The notes under the pieces: model-generated
Seen by the model: only the letters and a program-made list of their open reading frames with translations
What the model was told of the DNA's origin: nothing
The model's database searches: none
NCBI GenBank assembly: GCA_050248955.1
Contig: JBFWRK010000020.1
Span: 1-64,000 of the forward strand
Source: JBFWRK01 sp050248955
GTDB lineage: Bacteria > Actinomycetota > Acidimicrobiia > Acidimicrobiales > Ilumatobacteraceae
Length of the DNA stretch: 64,000 nt
Direction: 5' to 3'
In this document: positions 32,422 through 40,475 of the stretch, piece by piece
Layout of the letters: the number at the start of each line of letters is the position of its first letter
How positions within the stretch are numbered: position 1 is the first letter of the stretch
Program-made: the position numbers and the translations under genes

Positions 32422-34643
32422 GCGACGGATCGCGCATCGTCGTCGACGGCGTGCCGATCGGCTACGAGGCGGACGATTCGGTCGCCGTCGCCATCCTGCG
32501 CGCCGGCGGTCACCCGCACCACGGCGGCACCCTGTGCCTCGCCGGGGACTGCCCGAACTGCGTGGCCGAGGTCGACGGTGTGGCGTACGTGCGTACGTGC
32601 CAGACGCCGGCCCGACCGGGCCTCGTCGTCCGCCGGCACCCTGCGCTCGGCAGCCCGGAGATGCGCGCTGTCGCCCAGCCGGACGCGACGGCTGCCCCGA
32701 ACGCCTCGCGGGTGACCGTGCGACGGACCGAGGTCGACCTCGTCGTGATCGGACGCAGTGACAGCGGCGCACAGGCCGCCGTGGAGGCCGAGCGCGACGA
32801 CCGGAACGTGCTCGTGCTCGACGCGGGCGACGGCAACGAGGTCGTCGCGATCTACGCCGGACCGACGGTGATCGTCCGCACACCGGACGGCATGCTCCAC
32901 GTCCATGCCCACGAGGTGGTGGTCGCGACCGGAGCCGCCGAGCTCCATCCCGTGTGCCCCGGCAACGGACTCGACGGCATCGTGACCGCTCGCGCCGCCG
33001 AACGCCTCCATCGGGCGCGCGTCGATCTCGGTCTCGCCGTTGCGGTGGGTGAACCACCCATCGGCACACCTCATCTCGCGCTGCCCGGACGACTCGTCCG
33101 CATCGAGGGGGACGACAACGGCCGGGTCCGTGCTGCGGTCACCGTCGACGACAGCGGCACGGAGCGGACCACGCCCTGCTCGACGCTCGTCGTCGGCCTC
33201 GGCCGTGCCCCGCGCGACCTGCTGTCGCGCATGGCCGGCGACCTACCGGTGACGACGATCGGATCGGCAGCCGGATCGTTCGAGCTGCCGCTCTGCCCGA
33301 CGGCCGGCACCGTGTGTCCCTGCTCACGCGTCGATGTCGACGACCTCGCCGGAGTGTGGGCGCGCGGGTTCCGCGAGCTCGAGCTGGTGAAGCGGGCGAG
33401 CCTGGCCGGCACCGGCACGTGCCAGGGCGCGGTGTGCCTCCCCCACGTCCGCGCCTACATCACCGAGCGCTCGGGGATGACACCCGAGCCGTTCACGGCC
33501 CGGCCGGCGTCACGGCAGATCACGGTCCGCGAGGCGGCGGCCGACGTCCACACCGACGTGTTCCGCCGCACGGCGCTGCACGACGAGCACCTCGCGCTCG
33601 GTGCGCGGATGGACCGCTTCGGCGGATGGTGGCGGCCCTGGACATACGGCGATCACGTGGCGGAGTACTGGGCCGTCCGCGAGGCGGTGTCGCTCGGCGA
33701 CGTGAGCACGCTCGGCAAGCTCGTCGTGTCCGGCCCCGACGCGGTCGAGCTGCTCGAGCGGCTCTATCCGACGAAGGTCGCCGACATCCGACCCGGCCGG
33801 TCGCGGTACGTGCTGTTGCTCAATGAGCGCGGGCACCTCATCGACGACGGGATGATCTGCCGCGAGTCCGACACGCGCTTCGTGCTGACGTTCACGTCCG
33901 GCGGCGCAGCGAACGCCGAGATGTGGATCCGCGACTGGATCGAGACGTGGGACCTGCGCGTGCACGTGCTCGACCGAACGATGTCCCTCGCCGCGATCAA
34001 CGTCACCGGGCCGCTTGCCGGAGAGCTGCTGCGCCGGGTCGACGTCGAGGATCCGCCGCGGTTCCTCCAGCACGTCCACGTGGACGTGGCCGGCGTGCCC
34101 TGCCACATCATGCGGCTGAGCTTCACCGGAGAGGTCTCGTTCGAGCTCCACCACCCGGTCGATCAGGCGGTGAGGCTCTGGCGCGGGCTGCTCGCCGAAG
34201 GGCGATCGCTCGGCCTGCGCCCCCACGGGCTGCGAGCGCTGTTCGGTCTGCGCCTCGAGAAGGGTCACGTGATCGTCGGCATGGACACCGAGCTCGACAC
34301 GACGCCGCGGCGTGTGGGCATGGACTGGGCGGTGAAGATGGACAAGGCCGACTTCATCGGGCGCGCCGCGCTCGCCCGCACCGCCGCGCTGCCCGACGAC
34401 CGCCGCCTCGTGCCGCTCAGGATGGACGGCGAGGCGCCGACGGAGGGCAGCCCGATCCGTTCGGGCGGCGACATCGTCGGCCACGTCACCTCGAGCTTCA
34501 CCTCACCGATGCTCGGCAGCGCCGTGATGCTCGGCTGGCTGAAGCGCTCGCCGTTCCCCGATCGGGTCGAGATCGACGGTCGCACCGCCGTCGTCACCGA
34601 AGCACCCTTCTACGACCCGGAGGGCAGCCGTGCTCGCGCTTGA
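32418..34643 (+). CDS. soxA: Compact sarcosine oxidase alpha-like subunit with two Fe-S motifs and GcvT domain
   Basis: The 741-residue protein has a [2Fe-2S] ferredoxin-like N-terminus with Cys40-x4-Cys45-x2-Cys48 and Cys61. A shortened nucleotide-binding region follows, in which the Rossmann motif is degraded to VVIGRSDSGAQAA (about 109-121). A BFD-like set Cys300-x-Cys302...Cys335-x4-Cys340 precedes the GcvT domain from about residue 370. Typical SoxA is near 950-1000 residues; the missing length lies in the dinucleotide domain. The cysteine sets suggest electrons leave through iron-sulfur centres, making the complex a dehydrogenase. Overlaps with the preceding gene (ATGA) and with soxG (14 nt) show tight coupling. 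Confidence 0.9.
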   Translation: MSDGSRIVVDGVPIGYEADDSVAVAILRAGGHPHHGGTLCLAGDCPNCVAEVDGVAYVRTCQTPARPGLVVRRHPALGSPEMRAVAQPDATAAPNASRVTVRRTEVDLVVIGRSDSGAQAAVEAERDDRNVLVLDAGDGNEVVAIYAGPTVIVRTPDGMLHVHAHEVVVATGAAELHPVCPGNGLDGIVTARAAERLHRARVDLGLAVAVGEPPIGTPHLALPGRLVRIEGDDNGRVRAAVTVDDSGTERTTPCSTLVVGLGRAPRDLLSRMAGDLPVTTIGSAAGSFELPLCPTAGTVCPCSRVDVDDLAGVWARGFRELELVKRASLAGTGTCQGAVCLPHVRAYITERSGMTPEPFTARPASRQITVREAAADVHTDVFRRTALHDEHLALGARMDRFGGWWRPWTYGDHVAEYWAVREAVSLGDVSTLGKLVVSGPDAVELLERLYPTKVADIRPGRSRYVLLLNERGHLIDDGMICRESDTRFVLTFTSGGAANAEMWIRDWIETWDLRVHVLDRTMSLAAINVTGPLAGELLRRVDVEDPPRFLQHVHVDVAGVPCHIMRLSFTGEVSFELHHPVDQAVRLWRGLLAEGRSLGLRPHGLRALFGLRLEKGHVIVGMDTELDTTPRRVGMDWAVKMDKADFIGRAALARTAALPDDRRLVPLRMDGEAPTEGSPIRSGGDIVGHVTSSFTSPMLGSAVMLGWLKRSPFPDRVEIDGRTAVVTEAPFYDPEGSRARA

Positions 34644-35010
34644 GCCTCTGCGTGGCGTACGCGTCGTCACGTCGCCGGAGGTGCTCGACAACGCACCGTG
34701 GACCGACCGCGTCGTCGTGCTTCGATTCGCACCCGACGACGCGATGATCCTGGGCACCAGCGCGCTGGAGGTCTCGGGCGAGCACGCGATCGTGGTCGAC
34801 GAGACCGGCTTCGTCGGCTGCTGGCTGTCGCCGGAGGACCTGGTCGCCCGCGTGCTCCCGCACGTCGACTGGCCGCTGCCCGAGGAGCGCCCCGCGCTCG
34901 CGCAAGGACTCGTTGCCGGCGTTCCGGCCAAGCTCTGGCTCACCGCCGACCAGTCGCTGCTGCTGTGCGCGGCCGCGTACGCCGACGAACTGTCGGGGCG
35001 CCTGGCATGA
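34630..35010 (+). CDS. soxG: Sarcosine oxidase gamma-like subunit
   Basis: The 126-residue protein lies where soxG is expected in a sarcosine oxidase locus and shares the family's length and pattern: VVVLRFAPDDAMIL, VVDETGFVGCWLSPEDL and the C-terminal PAKLWLTADQSLLLCAAAYADEL. The gamma subunit is a structural, folate-domain-like part of the heterotetramer and has no catalytic residues. The GTG start overlaps soxA by 14 nt and its stop overlaps soxB as ATGA. Sequence similarity is weak, so the call leans on context. Confidence 0.75.
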   Translation: MLALEPLRGVRVVTSPEVLDNAPWTDRVVVLRFAPDDAMILGTSALEVSGEHAIVVDETGFVGCWLSPEDLVARVLPHVDWPLPEERPALAQGLVAGVPAKLWLTADQSLLLCAAAYADELSGRLA

Positions 35011-36215
35011 ACGAGTTCGTGGAGACGCTGCTCGACCTGCAGTGGCACGAACCGAAGCGGTCGTACGACGTCGTGATCATCGGCGGCGGCGGGCACGGGC
35101 TGGCGACCGCCTACTACTTGGCGACGCGCCACGGGATCACCGACGTCGCCGTGCTCGAGGCGAACTACATCGGCTCCGGCAACTCGGGCCGGAACACGAC
35201 GATCATCCGCGCGAACTACGGCATCCCCGAGGCGATCCGCTTCTACCAGCACAGCCTCGAGCTCTATCGGACGCTCGAGGAGGAGACCGGGTGCTGGATC
35301 ATGCACAGCACCAAGGGCTTGCTCTGGCTGGCGCACACCGAGACCGCGATGCGCGCCGAGCGAGCACGCTGCCTGCTCAACACCGCGTGCGGCGCGGAGA
35401 CCGTGATGGTGACGCCGGCGGAGGCGAAGCACCTCTGCCCGCAGCTCGACCTGTCCGGCGGTGGCCGCTACCCAGTGCTCGGCGCCTCGCACCACACGGG
35501 TGCGGCAACGGCGAGGCACGACCGCGTCGTCTGGGCCTACGCCCAGGAAGCGATGCGGCGCGGGGTGCACGTGCTGCAGCACACACCCGTGACCGCGCTC
35601 GTGCGCGACGGCAATCGGATCACCGGCGTGGAGACGGCGAACGGAGCGATCTCCGCCGGCGTCGTGCTCAGCGCGGTGGGCGGCAACGTCACGACGATCG
35701 CGAACCACGCGGACGTGCGGCTGCCGATCCGCACGCACCCGTTGCAGGCGTTCGTCACGAACTCCTACGCGCAGGGGCTCGGGCCGATCATCAGCGACAC
35801 CGAGCTGTTCTGCTACGTGTCACAGACGGCTCGGGGTCAGATGCTCATCGGAGCGGAGTTCGATCCGCAGCCGAGCTACTCGATGCAATCGTCGTTCGGC
35901 TTCCTGCAGAGCTGCACGGCGAAGGTCTCGCACCTGCTGCCCTTCCTGCGCGACCTGCGCATCCTGCGCCAGTGGACGGGCATCTGCGACGTGTCCGCCG
36001 ACTTCTCGCCGATCATGGGCGAGACCGGTATCGGCGGGTTCCTCGTGACGACCGGCTGGGGCACGTGGGGGTTCAAGGCGATCCCGGCCGGTGGCGAGCA
36101 GATGGCCGAGCTGATCGCCACCGGGCGCACGCCATCGCTGCTCGAACCCTTCCGACTCGACCGTTTCGCCCTCGACCACGCGATGGCCGACCAGGGATCG
36201 ACGGGGACCCGCTGA
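35007..36215 (+). CDS. soxB: Sarcosine oxidase beta-like subunit
   Basis: The 402-residue FAD subunit oxidises the N-methyl amine substrate. It has VVIIGGGGHGLATAYYLA at about residues 23-40, then SGNSGRNTTIIRANYG, the SoxB segment near the covalent FMN site, and a C-terminal VTTGWGTWGFKAIPAGGEQMAELIA flavin-contact region. The length matches SoxB. It is overlapped by soxG and soxD on its two sides (ATGA, TGATG). The subunit order alpha-gamma-beta-delta differs from the usual beta-delta-alpha-gamma. Confidence 0.95.
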   Translation: MNEFVETLLDLQWHEPKRSYDVVIIGGGGHGLATAYYLATRHGITDVAVLEANYIGSGNSGRNTTIIRANYGIPEAIRFYQHSLELYRTLEEETGCWIMHSTKGLLWLAHTETAMRAERARCLLNTACGAETVMVTPAEAKHLCPQLDLSGGGRYPVLGASHHTGAATARHDRVVWAYAQEAMRRGVHVLQHTPVTALVRDGNRITGVETANGAISAGVVLSAVGGNVTTIANHADVRLPIRTHPLQAFVTNSYAQGLGPIISDTELFCYVSQTARGQMLIGAEFDPQPSYSMQSSFGFLQSCTAKVSHLLPFLRDLRILRQWTGICDVSADFSPIMGETGIGGFLVTTGWGTWGFKAIPAGGEQMAELIATGRTPSLLEPFRLDRFALDHAMADQGSTGTR

Positions 36216-36451
36216 TGCTGTGGATCCCCTGCCCGATCTGCGGCCGGCGGCCGGTCGAGGAGTTCTCCTTCGGCGGCGAGCTGCCGACGGTGCCCGATCG
36301 GATCACCGATGCCGACGATCGCGACGTCGACCTCGTGTGGATGTTCGACAACGTGCGCGGCATCTCGACCGAGCGCTGGTTCCACCACGCTGGCTGCCGG
36401 CGCTGGCTGACACTCCGCCGCGACACCGCGACGGACACCATCCTGCCCTGA
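36215..36451 (+). CDS. soxD: Sarcosine oxidase delta-like subunit
   Basis: The 78-residue protein starts MLWIPCPICGRRPVEEFSFGGEL, the SoxD signature, and ends with WFHHAGCRRWLTLRRDT. The zinc ligands are expected to be the CPxC cysteines with the His and Cys of HHAGC. It binds beside the alpha subunit in heterotetrameric sarcosine oxidase. Its ATG shares one base with the soxB stop. It closes the operon. Confidence 0.93.
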   Translation: MLWIPCPICGRRPVEEFSFGGELPTVPDRITDADDRDVDLVWMFDNVRGISTERWFHHAGCRRWLTLRRDTATDTILP

Positions 36452-36530
36452 TCACTCCCCCTGAGCACTTCCCTGAGCACTTCCCTGAACCTTGCCCGGC
36501 AGCCCTTGAGCGCTCTTGTCGGCGGTCCTT

Positions 36531-36569
36531 GTTCACGTCAGATCAACGGCTCGTTGATCTGCGGTGAAC
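36531..36569 (+). repeat. 39-nt palindromic dispersed element, copy 2
   Basis: This is the best copy. GTTCACGTCAGATCAACG and the inverse CGTTGATCTGCGGTGAAC pair with two mismatches around GCT. It lies 79 nt after soxD and 78 nt before the nitronate monooxygenase start. It is preceded by a short tandem of TGAGCACTTCCC units at about 36464-36488. Confidence 0.85.
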
Positions 36570-36647
36570 ACGGCGGCGCCAGAGGTGCTCGCCGGGCGGC
36601 GGTACGGTTTCCGTCCGTCGATGGGGCCGGATGATCGGAGGAGTGCC

Positions 36648-37733
36648 GTGCCGTCACGACTGACCGGCATGCTCGGCATCGAACTGCCGATCGTGCAGGC
36701 GCCGATGGCGAACTCGAGTGGCGTCGAGCTCGCGGTCACCGTCTGTGAGGCCGGCGGCCTCGGTTCGCTGCCCTGCGCGATGCTCACGCCCGACCAGGTG
36801 CGCGAGCAGGTCGCGCTCGTCCGTGAGCAGACGAGCCGTCCCGTCAACGTCAACTTCTTCTCGCACGCCCCCGCCGACGACGATCCGGCCGCGCTGGACG
36901 TCTGGCAGCAGCGGCTCGCGGCCTACTACGAAGAGCTCGGCACCTCGGCGAGCACTCCGGCACGAGCGGCGAACCGCGCACCGTTCGACGAGGCGATGTG
37001 CGAACTCGTCGAGGAGCTGCGGCCAGAGGTGGTGAGCTTCCACTTCGGGCTGCCGGAGGCATCGCTCGTCGACCGGGTGCGCGCGACCGGTGCGACGGTG
37101 CTGTCGTCGGCGACGTCCGTCCGCGAGGCTCGTTGGCTCGAGCACCACGGCTGCGACGTGATCATCGCCCAGGGCGCGGAAGCCGGCGGCCACCGCGGGA
37201 TCTTCCTGAGCGACGACGTCAGCACCCAGGTCGGCACGATGGCGTTGGTCCCCCAGGTGGTCGACGCCGTGTCCGTACCGGTGGTCGCCGCCGGCGGCAT
37301 CGCCGATGCGCGCGGCATCGCCGCCGCGTTCGCGCTCGGTGCCGAGGGCGTGCAGCTCGGCACCGCGTTCCTGCTCTGCCCCGAGGCGATGACCAGCCCG
37401 CTCCATCGCCAGGCGTTGCGCGGCACCACCGACGACGGGTCGGCGATCACCAACGTGTTCACCGGCCGGCCGGCGCGCAGCATCGTCAACCGCGCCGTGC
37501 GCGAGGTGGGACCGATGTCCGATGTCGCGCCGCACTTCCCGCTGGCGGCAGCGGCGATCGCGCCACTGCGCCAGGCGGCCGAGGAGACCGGTTCCGCGGA
37601 CTTCTCGCCACTGTGGTCCGGCCAGGCGGCGACGCTCTCGCGGGAGATGCCAGCCGGGGAGCTCACGCAGTTGCTCGCCGAGGAGGCCGACCGGCTCCTC
37701 CGGATGCTCGCGGCGTCCGTTCGCGGCGAGTGA
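36648..37733 (+). CDS. Nitronate monooxygenase / 2-nitropropane dioxygenase family
   Basis: The 361-residue FMN TIM-barrel enzyme begins PSRLTGMLGIELPIVQAPMANSSG, the family N-terminus. It has GCDVIIAQGAEAGGHRG with the conserved His and PVVAAGGIADARGIAAAFALGAEGVQLGTAFL for phosphate binding. It probably oxidises propionate-3-nitronate or another nitronate with O2. CGGAGGAG at 36636-36643 supports the GTG start. It follows the sarcosine operon after a gap with the palindromic element, so it is probably a separate unit. Confidence 0.92.
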   Translation: MPSRLTGMLGIELPIVQAPMANSSGVELAVTVCEAGGLGSLPCAMLTPDQVREQVALVREQTSRPVNVNFFSHAPADDDPAALDVWQQRLAAYYEELGTSASTPARAANRAPFDEAMCELVEELRPEVVSFHFGLPEASLVDRVRATGATVLSSATSVREARWLEHHGCDVIIAQGAEAGGHRGIFLSDDVSTQVGTMALVPQVVDAVSVPVVAAGGIADARGIAAAFALGAEGVQLGTAFLLCPEAMTSPLHRQALRGTTDDGSAITNVFTGRPARSIVNRAVREVGPMSDVAPHFPLAAAAIAPLRQAAEETGSADFSPLWSGQAATLSREMPAGELTQLLAEEADRLLRMLAASVRGE

Positions 37734-37746
37734 GGGTCGTTGCCGG

Positions 37747-38133
37747 TCAGTGCTCGCTGCTGCCGTAGGGCCGGGTGAGGATCTCGAGCCAGTGCCCGCT
37801 CGGGTCGGCGAAGTAGAGGCCGCGTCCGCCGTCTCCGCGGTTGATGGTGTTGCGATGTCTCCCACCGGGATCGGCGTAGTAGTCGATCCGGCGCTGCTGG
37901 ATGCGGGCGAAGATCTCGTCGAACTCGTCCTCGCTGATCAAGAACGCGTAGTGCTGCGGGACGATCTCGTCCGAGGTGTCCGCGAAGTCGAGCGACACCC
38001 CGTTGTCGGCGTTGACGACGAGGAAGTGACCGTACGGCTTCGGGCTGGCGAGACCGAGGATCTCGGCCATGAACGTCGCTGACTCGTGCTTGTCGCGGGA
38101 AGCCACGATCGTGTGGTTCAGCATGACGGGCAT
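37747..38133 (-). CDS. VOC (glyoxalase/bleomycin resistance) family protein
   Basis: The 128-residue protein has paired beta-alpha-beta-beta-beta modules: LNHTIVASRDKHESATFMAEILGL at the N-terminus and LYFADPSGHWLEILTRPYG at the C-terminus, where His and Glu are the usual metal ligands. Members act as lyases, isomerases or dioxygenases, and the substrate is unknown. It lies 15 nt downstream of the 2-oxoacid dehydrogenase E2 gene and may be the last gene of that operon. Confidence 0.88.
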   Translation of the reverse strand: MPVMLNHTIVASRDKHESATFMAEILGLASPKPYGHFLVVNADNGVSLDFADTSDEIVPQHYAFLISEDEFDEIFARIQQRRIDYYADPGGRHRNTINRGDGGRGLYFADPSGHWLEILTRPYGSSEH

Positions 38134-38148
38134 CGTGACCTCCTCACC

Positions 38149-39423
38149 TCACCCGGGGTCGGTCGGGAGCAGCAACAGGGCCGGCGTCTCCAGCCGGCGC
38201 CTGATCGACTGGACGAACGCTGCCGCGTCGGCCCCGTCGATCACCCGGTGATCGAACGAGGACGACAGGTTCATGATCTTGCGTCGGGCGAGCACGCCGT
38301 CGACGTACACCGGCCGATCGACGATCTTGTTCACGCCGATGATCGCGACCTCCGGAGCGTTGATCACCGGTGTCGAGACGATCCCTCCCAGCGCGCCCAG
38401 GCTCGTGATCGTTATCGTCGAGCCGGTGAGCTCCTCGAGCGTGATCTTCGCCGACCGAGCCGCCGCTGAGAGTCGGGCGAGTTCGTCGGCATGACCCCAG
38501 AGGTCGCGGTCGCCCGCGTGCTTGACCACGGTGACCATCAACCCCCGAACGGTCTGGACGGCGATGCCGAGGTGGACGGCACGGTGCCGGTGGATCACGC
38601 CTGCCTCGTCGTCGAAGCGGGCGTTCATCGCCGGATGCTCGCCGACTGCGTGGATCACCGATTGCATCAGGAACGGCAGCAGCGAGAGCTTGGGCTGGTG
38701 CTCGGACCTGGTCGCGTTGAGCTCGTGCCGCAACCGTTCGACCTCGGTGACATCCACCTCCTCGACGTAGGTGAAGTGCGGGATCCGTCGCTTCGACGCC
38801 TGCATCCGCTCCGCGATGTTGCGCCGCAGGCCGGTGACCTTCACGGTCTCGACCGAGTCGTCGCCGGGCACAACCGATCGGCGCTGCGGGCTCGCCGTGG
38901 TGACCACGGCGTCGAGATCGGCGTGGGTGATCCTGCCGTCCGGTCCGGTCCCGGCGACCGTGCCGAGATCGACGCCCAGCTGGTGTGCCCGCGCCCGAAC
39001 GGCTGGTGCCGCCTTCGATCGGGCGCTCGTCGCCGCCGGTCTCTTATCCGCCTCCTCCGACACGTCGGCGCTCGGTGCGGGCGACGCGCTCGGTGGTGGC
39101 GGTGGGAGCGTGGCGGCGGGCATGAGCGCCTCGGTGCCGAGGGCCTCGGTGCCGGTGCCGGCGTCGGCGGCGTCAGCCTCGCCTTCGGTGTCGATCCGCA
39201 CGAGGTCGCTGCCGACCGCGAGCACATCACCCACCTCACCGCCGAGCCAGCGCACGATGCCGTCCACCGGCGACGGCAGCTCGATCGTGGCCTTGTCGGT
39301 CATCACCTCGGCGATGACGTCGTCCTCGTGGATCGTGTCCCCGACGCCGACGTGCCACTCGACGATCTCCGCCTCGGCGATGCCCTCGCCGACATCGGGC
39401 AGCCTCACCCGGTACTCGCTCAT
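38149..39423 (-). CDS. Branched-chain 2-oxoacid dehydrogenase E2 (dihydrolipoamide acyltransferase)
   Basis: The 424-residue E2 has a lipoyl domain (residues 1-80, lysine in EVMTDKATIELP), an Ala/Pro linker and a peripheral-subunit-binding domain near 140-175 (VRARAHQLGVDLGTVAGTGPDGRI). The catalytic domain contains the active-site SFDHRVIDGADAAAF. It transfers the acyl group from lipoyl to CoA. It is the third gene after E1-alpha and E1-beta on the same strand, 37 nt behind the latter. The E3 subunit is not in the window. Confidence 0.95.
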   Translation of the reverse strand: MSEYRVRLPDVGEGIAEAEIVEWHVGVGDTIHEDDVIAEVMTDKATIELPSPVDGIVRWLGGEVGDVLAVGSDLVRIDTEGEADAADAGTGTEALGTEALMPAATLPPPPPSASPAPSADVSEEADKRPAATSARSKAAPAVRARAHQLGVDLGTVAGTGPDGRITHADLDAVVTTASPQRRSVVPGDDSVETVKVTGLRRNIAERMQASKRRIPHFTYVEEVDVTEVERLRHELNATRSEHQPKLSLLPFLMQSVIHAVGEHPAMNARFDDEAGVIHRHRAVHLGIAVQTVRGLMVTVVKHAGDRDLWGHADELARLSAAARSAKITLEELTGSTITITSLGALGGIVSTPVINAPEVAIIGVNKIVDRPVYVDGVLARRKIMNLSSSFDHRVIDGADAAAFVQSIRRRLETPALLLLPTDPG

Positions 39424-39460
39424 CGCTTCCCGCTCTCGGCCGCTCGGGCCAGCTCGCTCA

Positions 39461-40465
39461 TCACGCGTCCACCACGCGTCGGAGTGCGGCACCGACCCGT
39501 GCCGGCCCGGGGAAGTAGTCCCACTCCTGTGCATGCGGGTAGGGCGTGTCCCAGCCGGTGACCCGCTCGATCGGCGCTTCGAGATCGTAGAAGCAGCTCT
39601 CCTGCACGGTCGCCGACAGCTCGGCCCCGAAACCACTGGTCCGCGTCGCTTCGTGCACGATCACGCACCGACCGGTCTTGCGCACGGACCGCTCGATGGT
39701 GTCGGTGTCGAGTGGCAGCAGCGTGCGCAGATCGATGATCTCGGCGTCGATGCCGGTCTCGTCGGCGGCCGCTTCGGTGACGTACACCATCGTGCCGTAC
39801 GCGAGGACGGTGACGTCCGCCCCCTCGCGCCGCACCGCCGCGCTGCCCAACGGGATGCTGTAGTACCCGTCGGGCACCTCGCCGAGCGGGTGGGCCGACC
39901 AGGGCACGATCGGCCGGTCGGGGTGGCCGTCGAACGGTCCGTTGTAGAGCCGCTTCGGCTCGATGAAAATCACTGGGTCGTCGTCCTCGATCGCCGCGAT
40001 CAAGAGCCCCTTCGCGTCGTACGGGGTCGACGGCATGACCGTCTTCAGTCCGCACACGTGCGTGAACAACGCTTCCGGGCTCTGGCTGTGCGTCTGTCCT
40101 CCGTGGATGCCGCCACCCGACGGCATGCGCACCGTGATCGGCGCCGTGAACTCCGCACCGGACCGGTAGCGGAGCCGGGCGGCCTCGGAGATCAACTGGT
40201 CGAGACCGGGGTACACGTAGTCGGCGAACTGGATCTCGGCGACGGGTCGCAGACCGTACGCGCCCATGCCGACCGCGACACCGATGATGCCGCCTTCGGC
40301 GATCGGTGTGTCGAAGACCCGGTGCGCTCCATGTGCCGCTTGCAACCCGTCGGTGCAGCGGAACACGCCACCGAAGTAGCCCACGTCCTCACCGAACACG
40401 ACGACGTTCGGGTCGCGCGCCAACATCACGTCGAGCGCGGAGCGCAAGGCGACGTTCATCGGCAT
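39461..40465 (-). CDS. 2-oxoacid dehydrogenase E1 beta subunit
   Basis: The 334-residue transketolase-like protein begins MPMNVALRSALDVMLARDPNVVVFGEDVG. It contains TPIAEGGIIGVAVGMGAYGLRPVAEIQFADYVYPGLDQL and the C-terminal transketolase domain, as in branched-chain 2-oxoacid dehydrogenases. It pairs with E1-alpha to decarboxylate the oxoacid with thiamine diphosphate. An ATG after the E1-alpha stop with GAGG upstream was preferred to an ATG 30 nt earlier that overlaps E1-alpha. Confidence 0.95.
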   Translation of the reverse strand: MPMNVALRSALDVMLARDPNVVVFGEDVGYFGGVFRCTDGLQAAHGAHRVFDTPIAEGGIIGVAVGMGAYGLRPVAEIQFADYVYPGLDQLISEAARLRYRSGAEFTAPITVRMPSGGGIHGGQTHSQSPEALFTHVCGLKTVMPSTPYDAKGLLIAAIEDDDPVIFIEPKRLYNGPFDGHPDRPIVPWSAHPLGEVPDGYYSIPLGSAAVRREGADVTVLAYGTMVYVTEAAADETGIDAEIIDLRTLLPLDTDTIERSVRKTGRCVIVHEATRTSGFGAELSATVQESCFYDLEAPIERVTGWDTPYPHAQEWDYFPGPARVGAALRRVVDA

Positions 40466-40475
40466 CGACGGCACC

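Noticed and set aside
29986..33069. 1027-codon minus-strand open frame
   Set aside because: It is the mirror of the DMGDH-like and SoxA-like genes. Its translation is Arg/His-rich low complexity with no domain.
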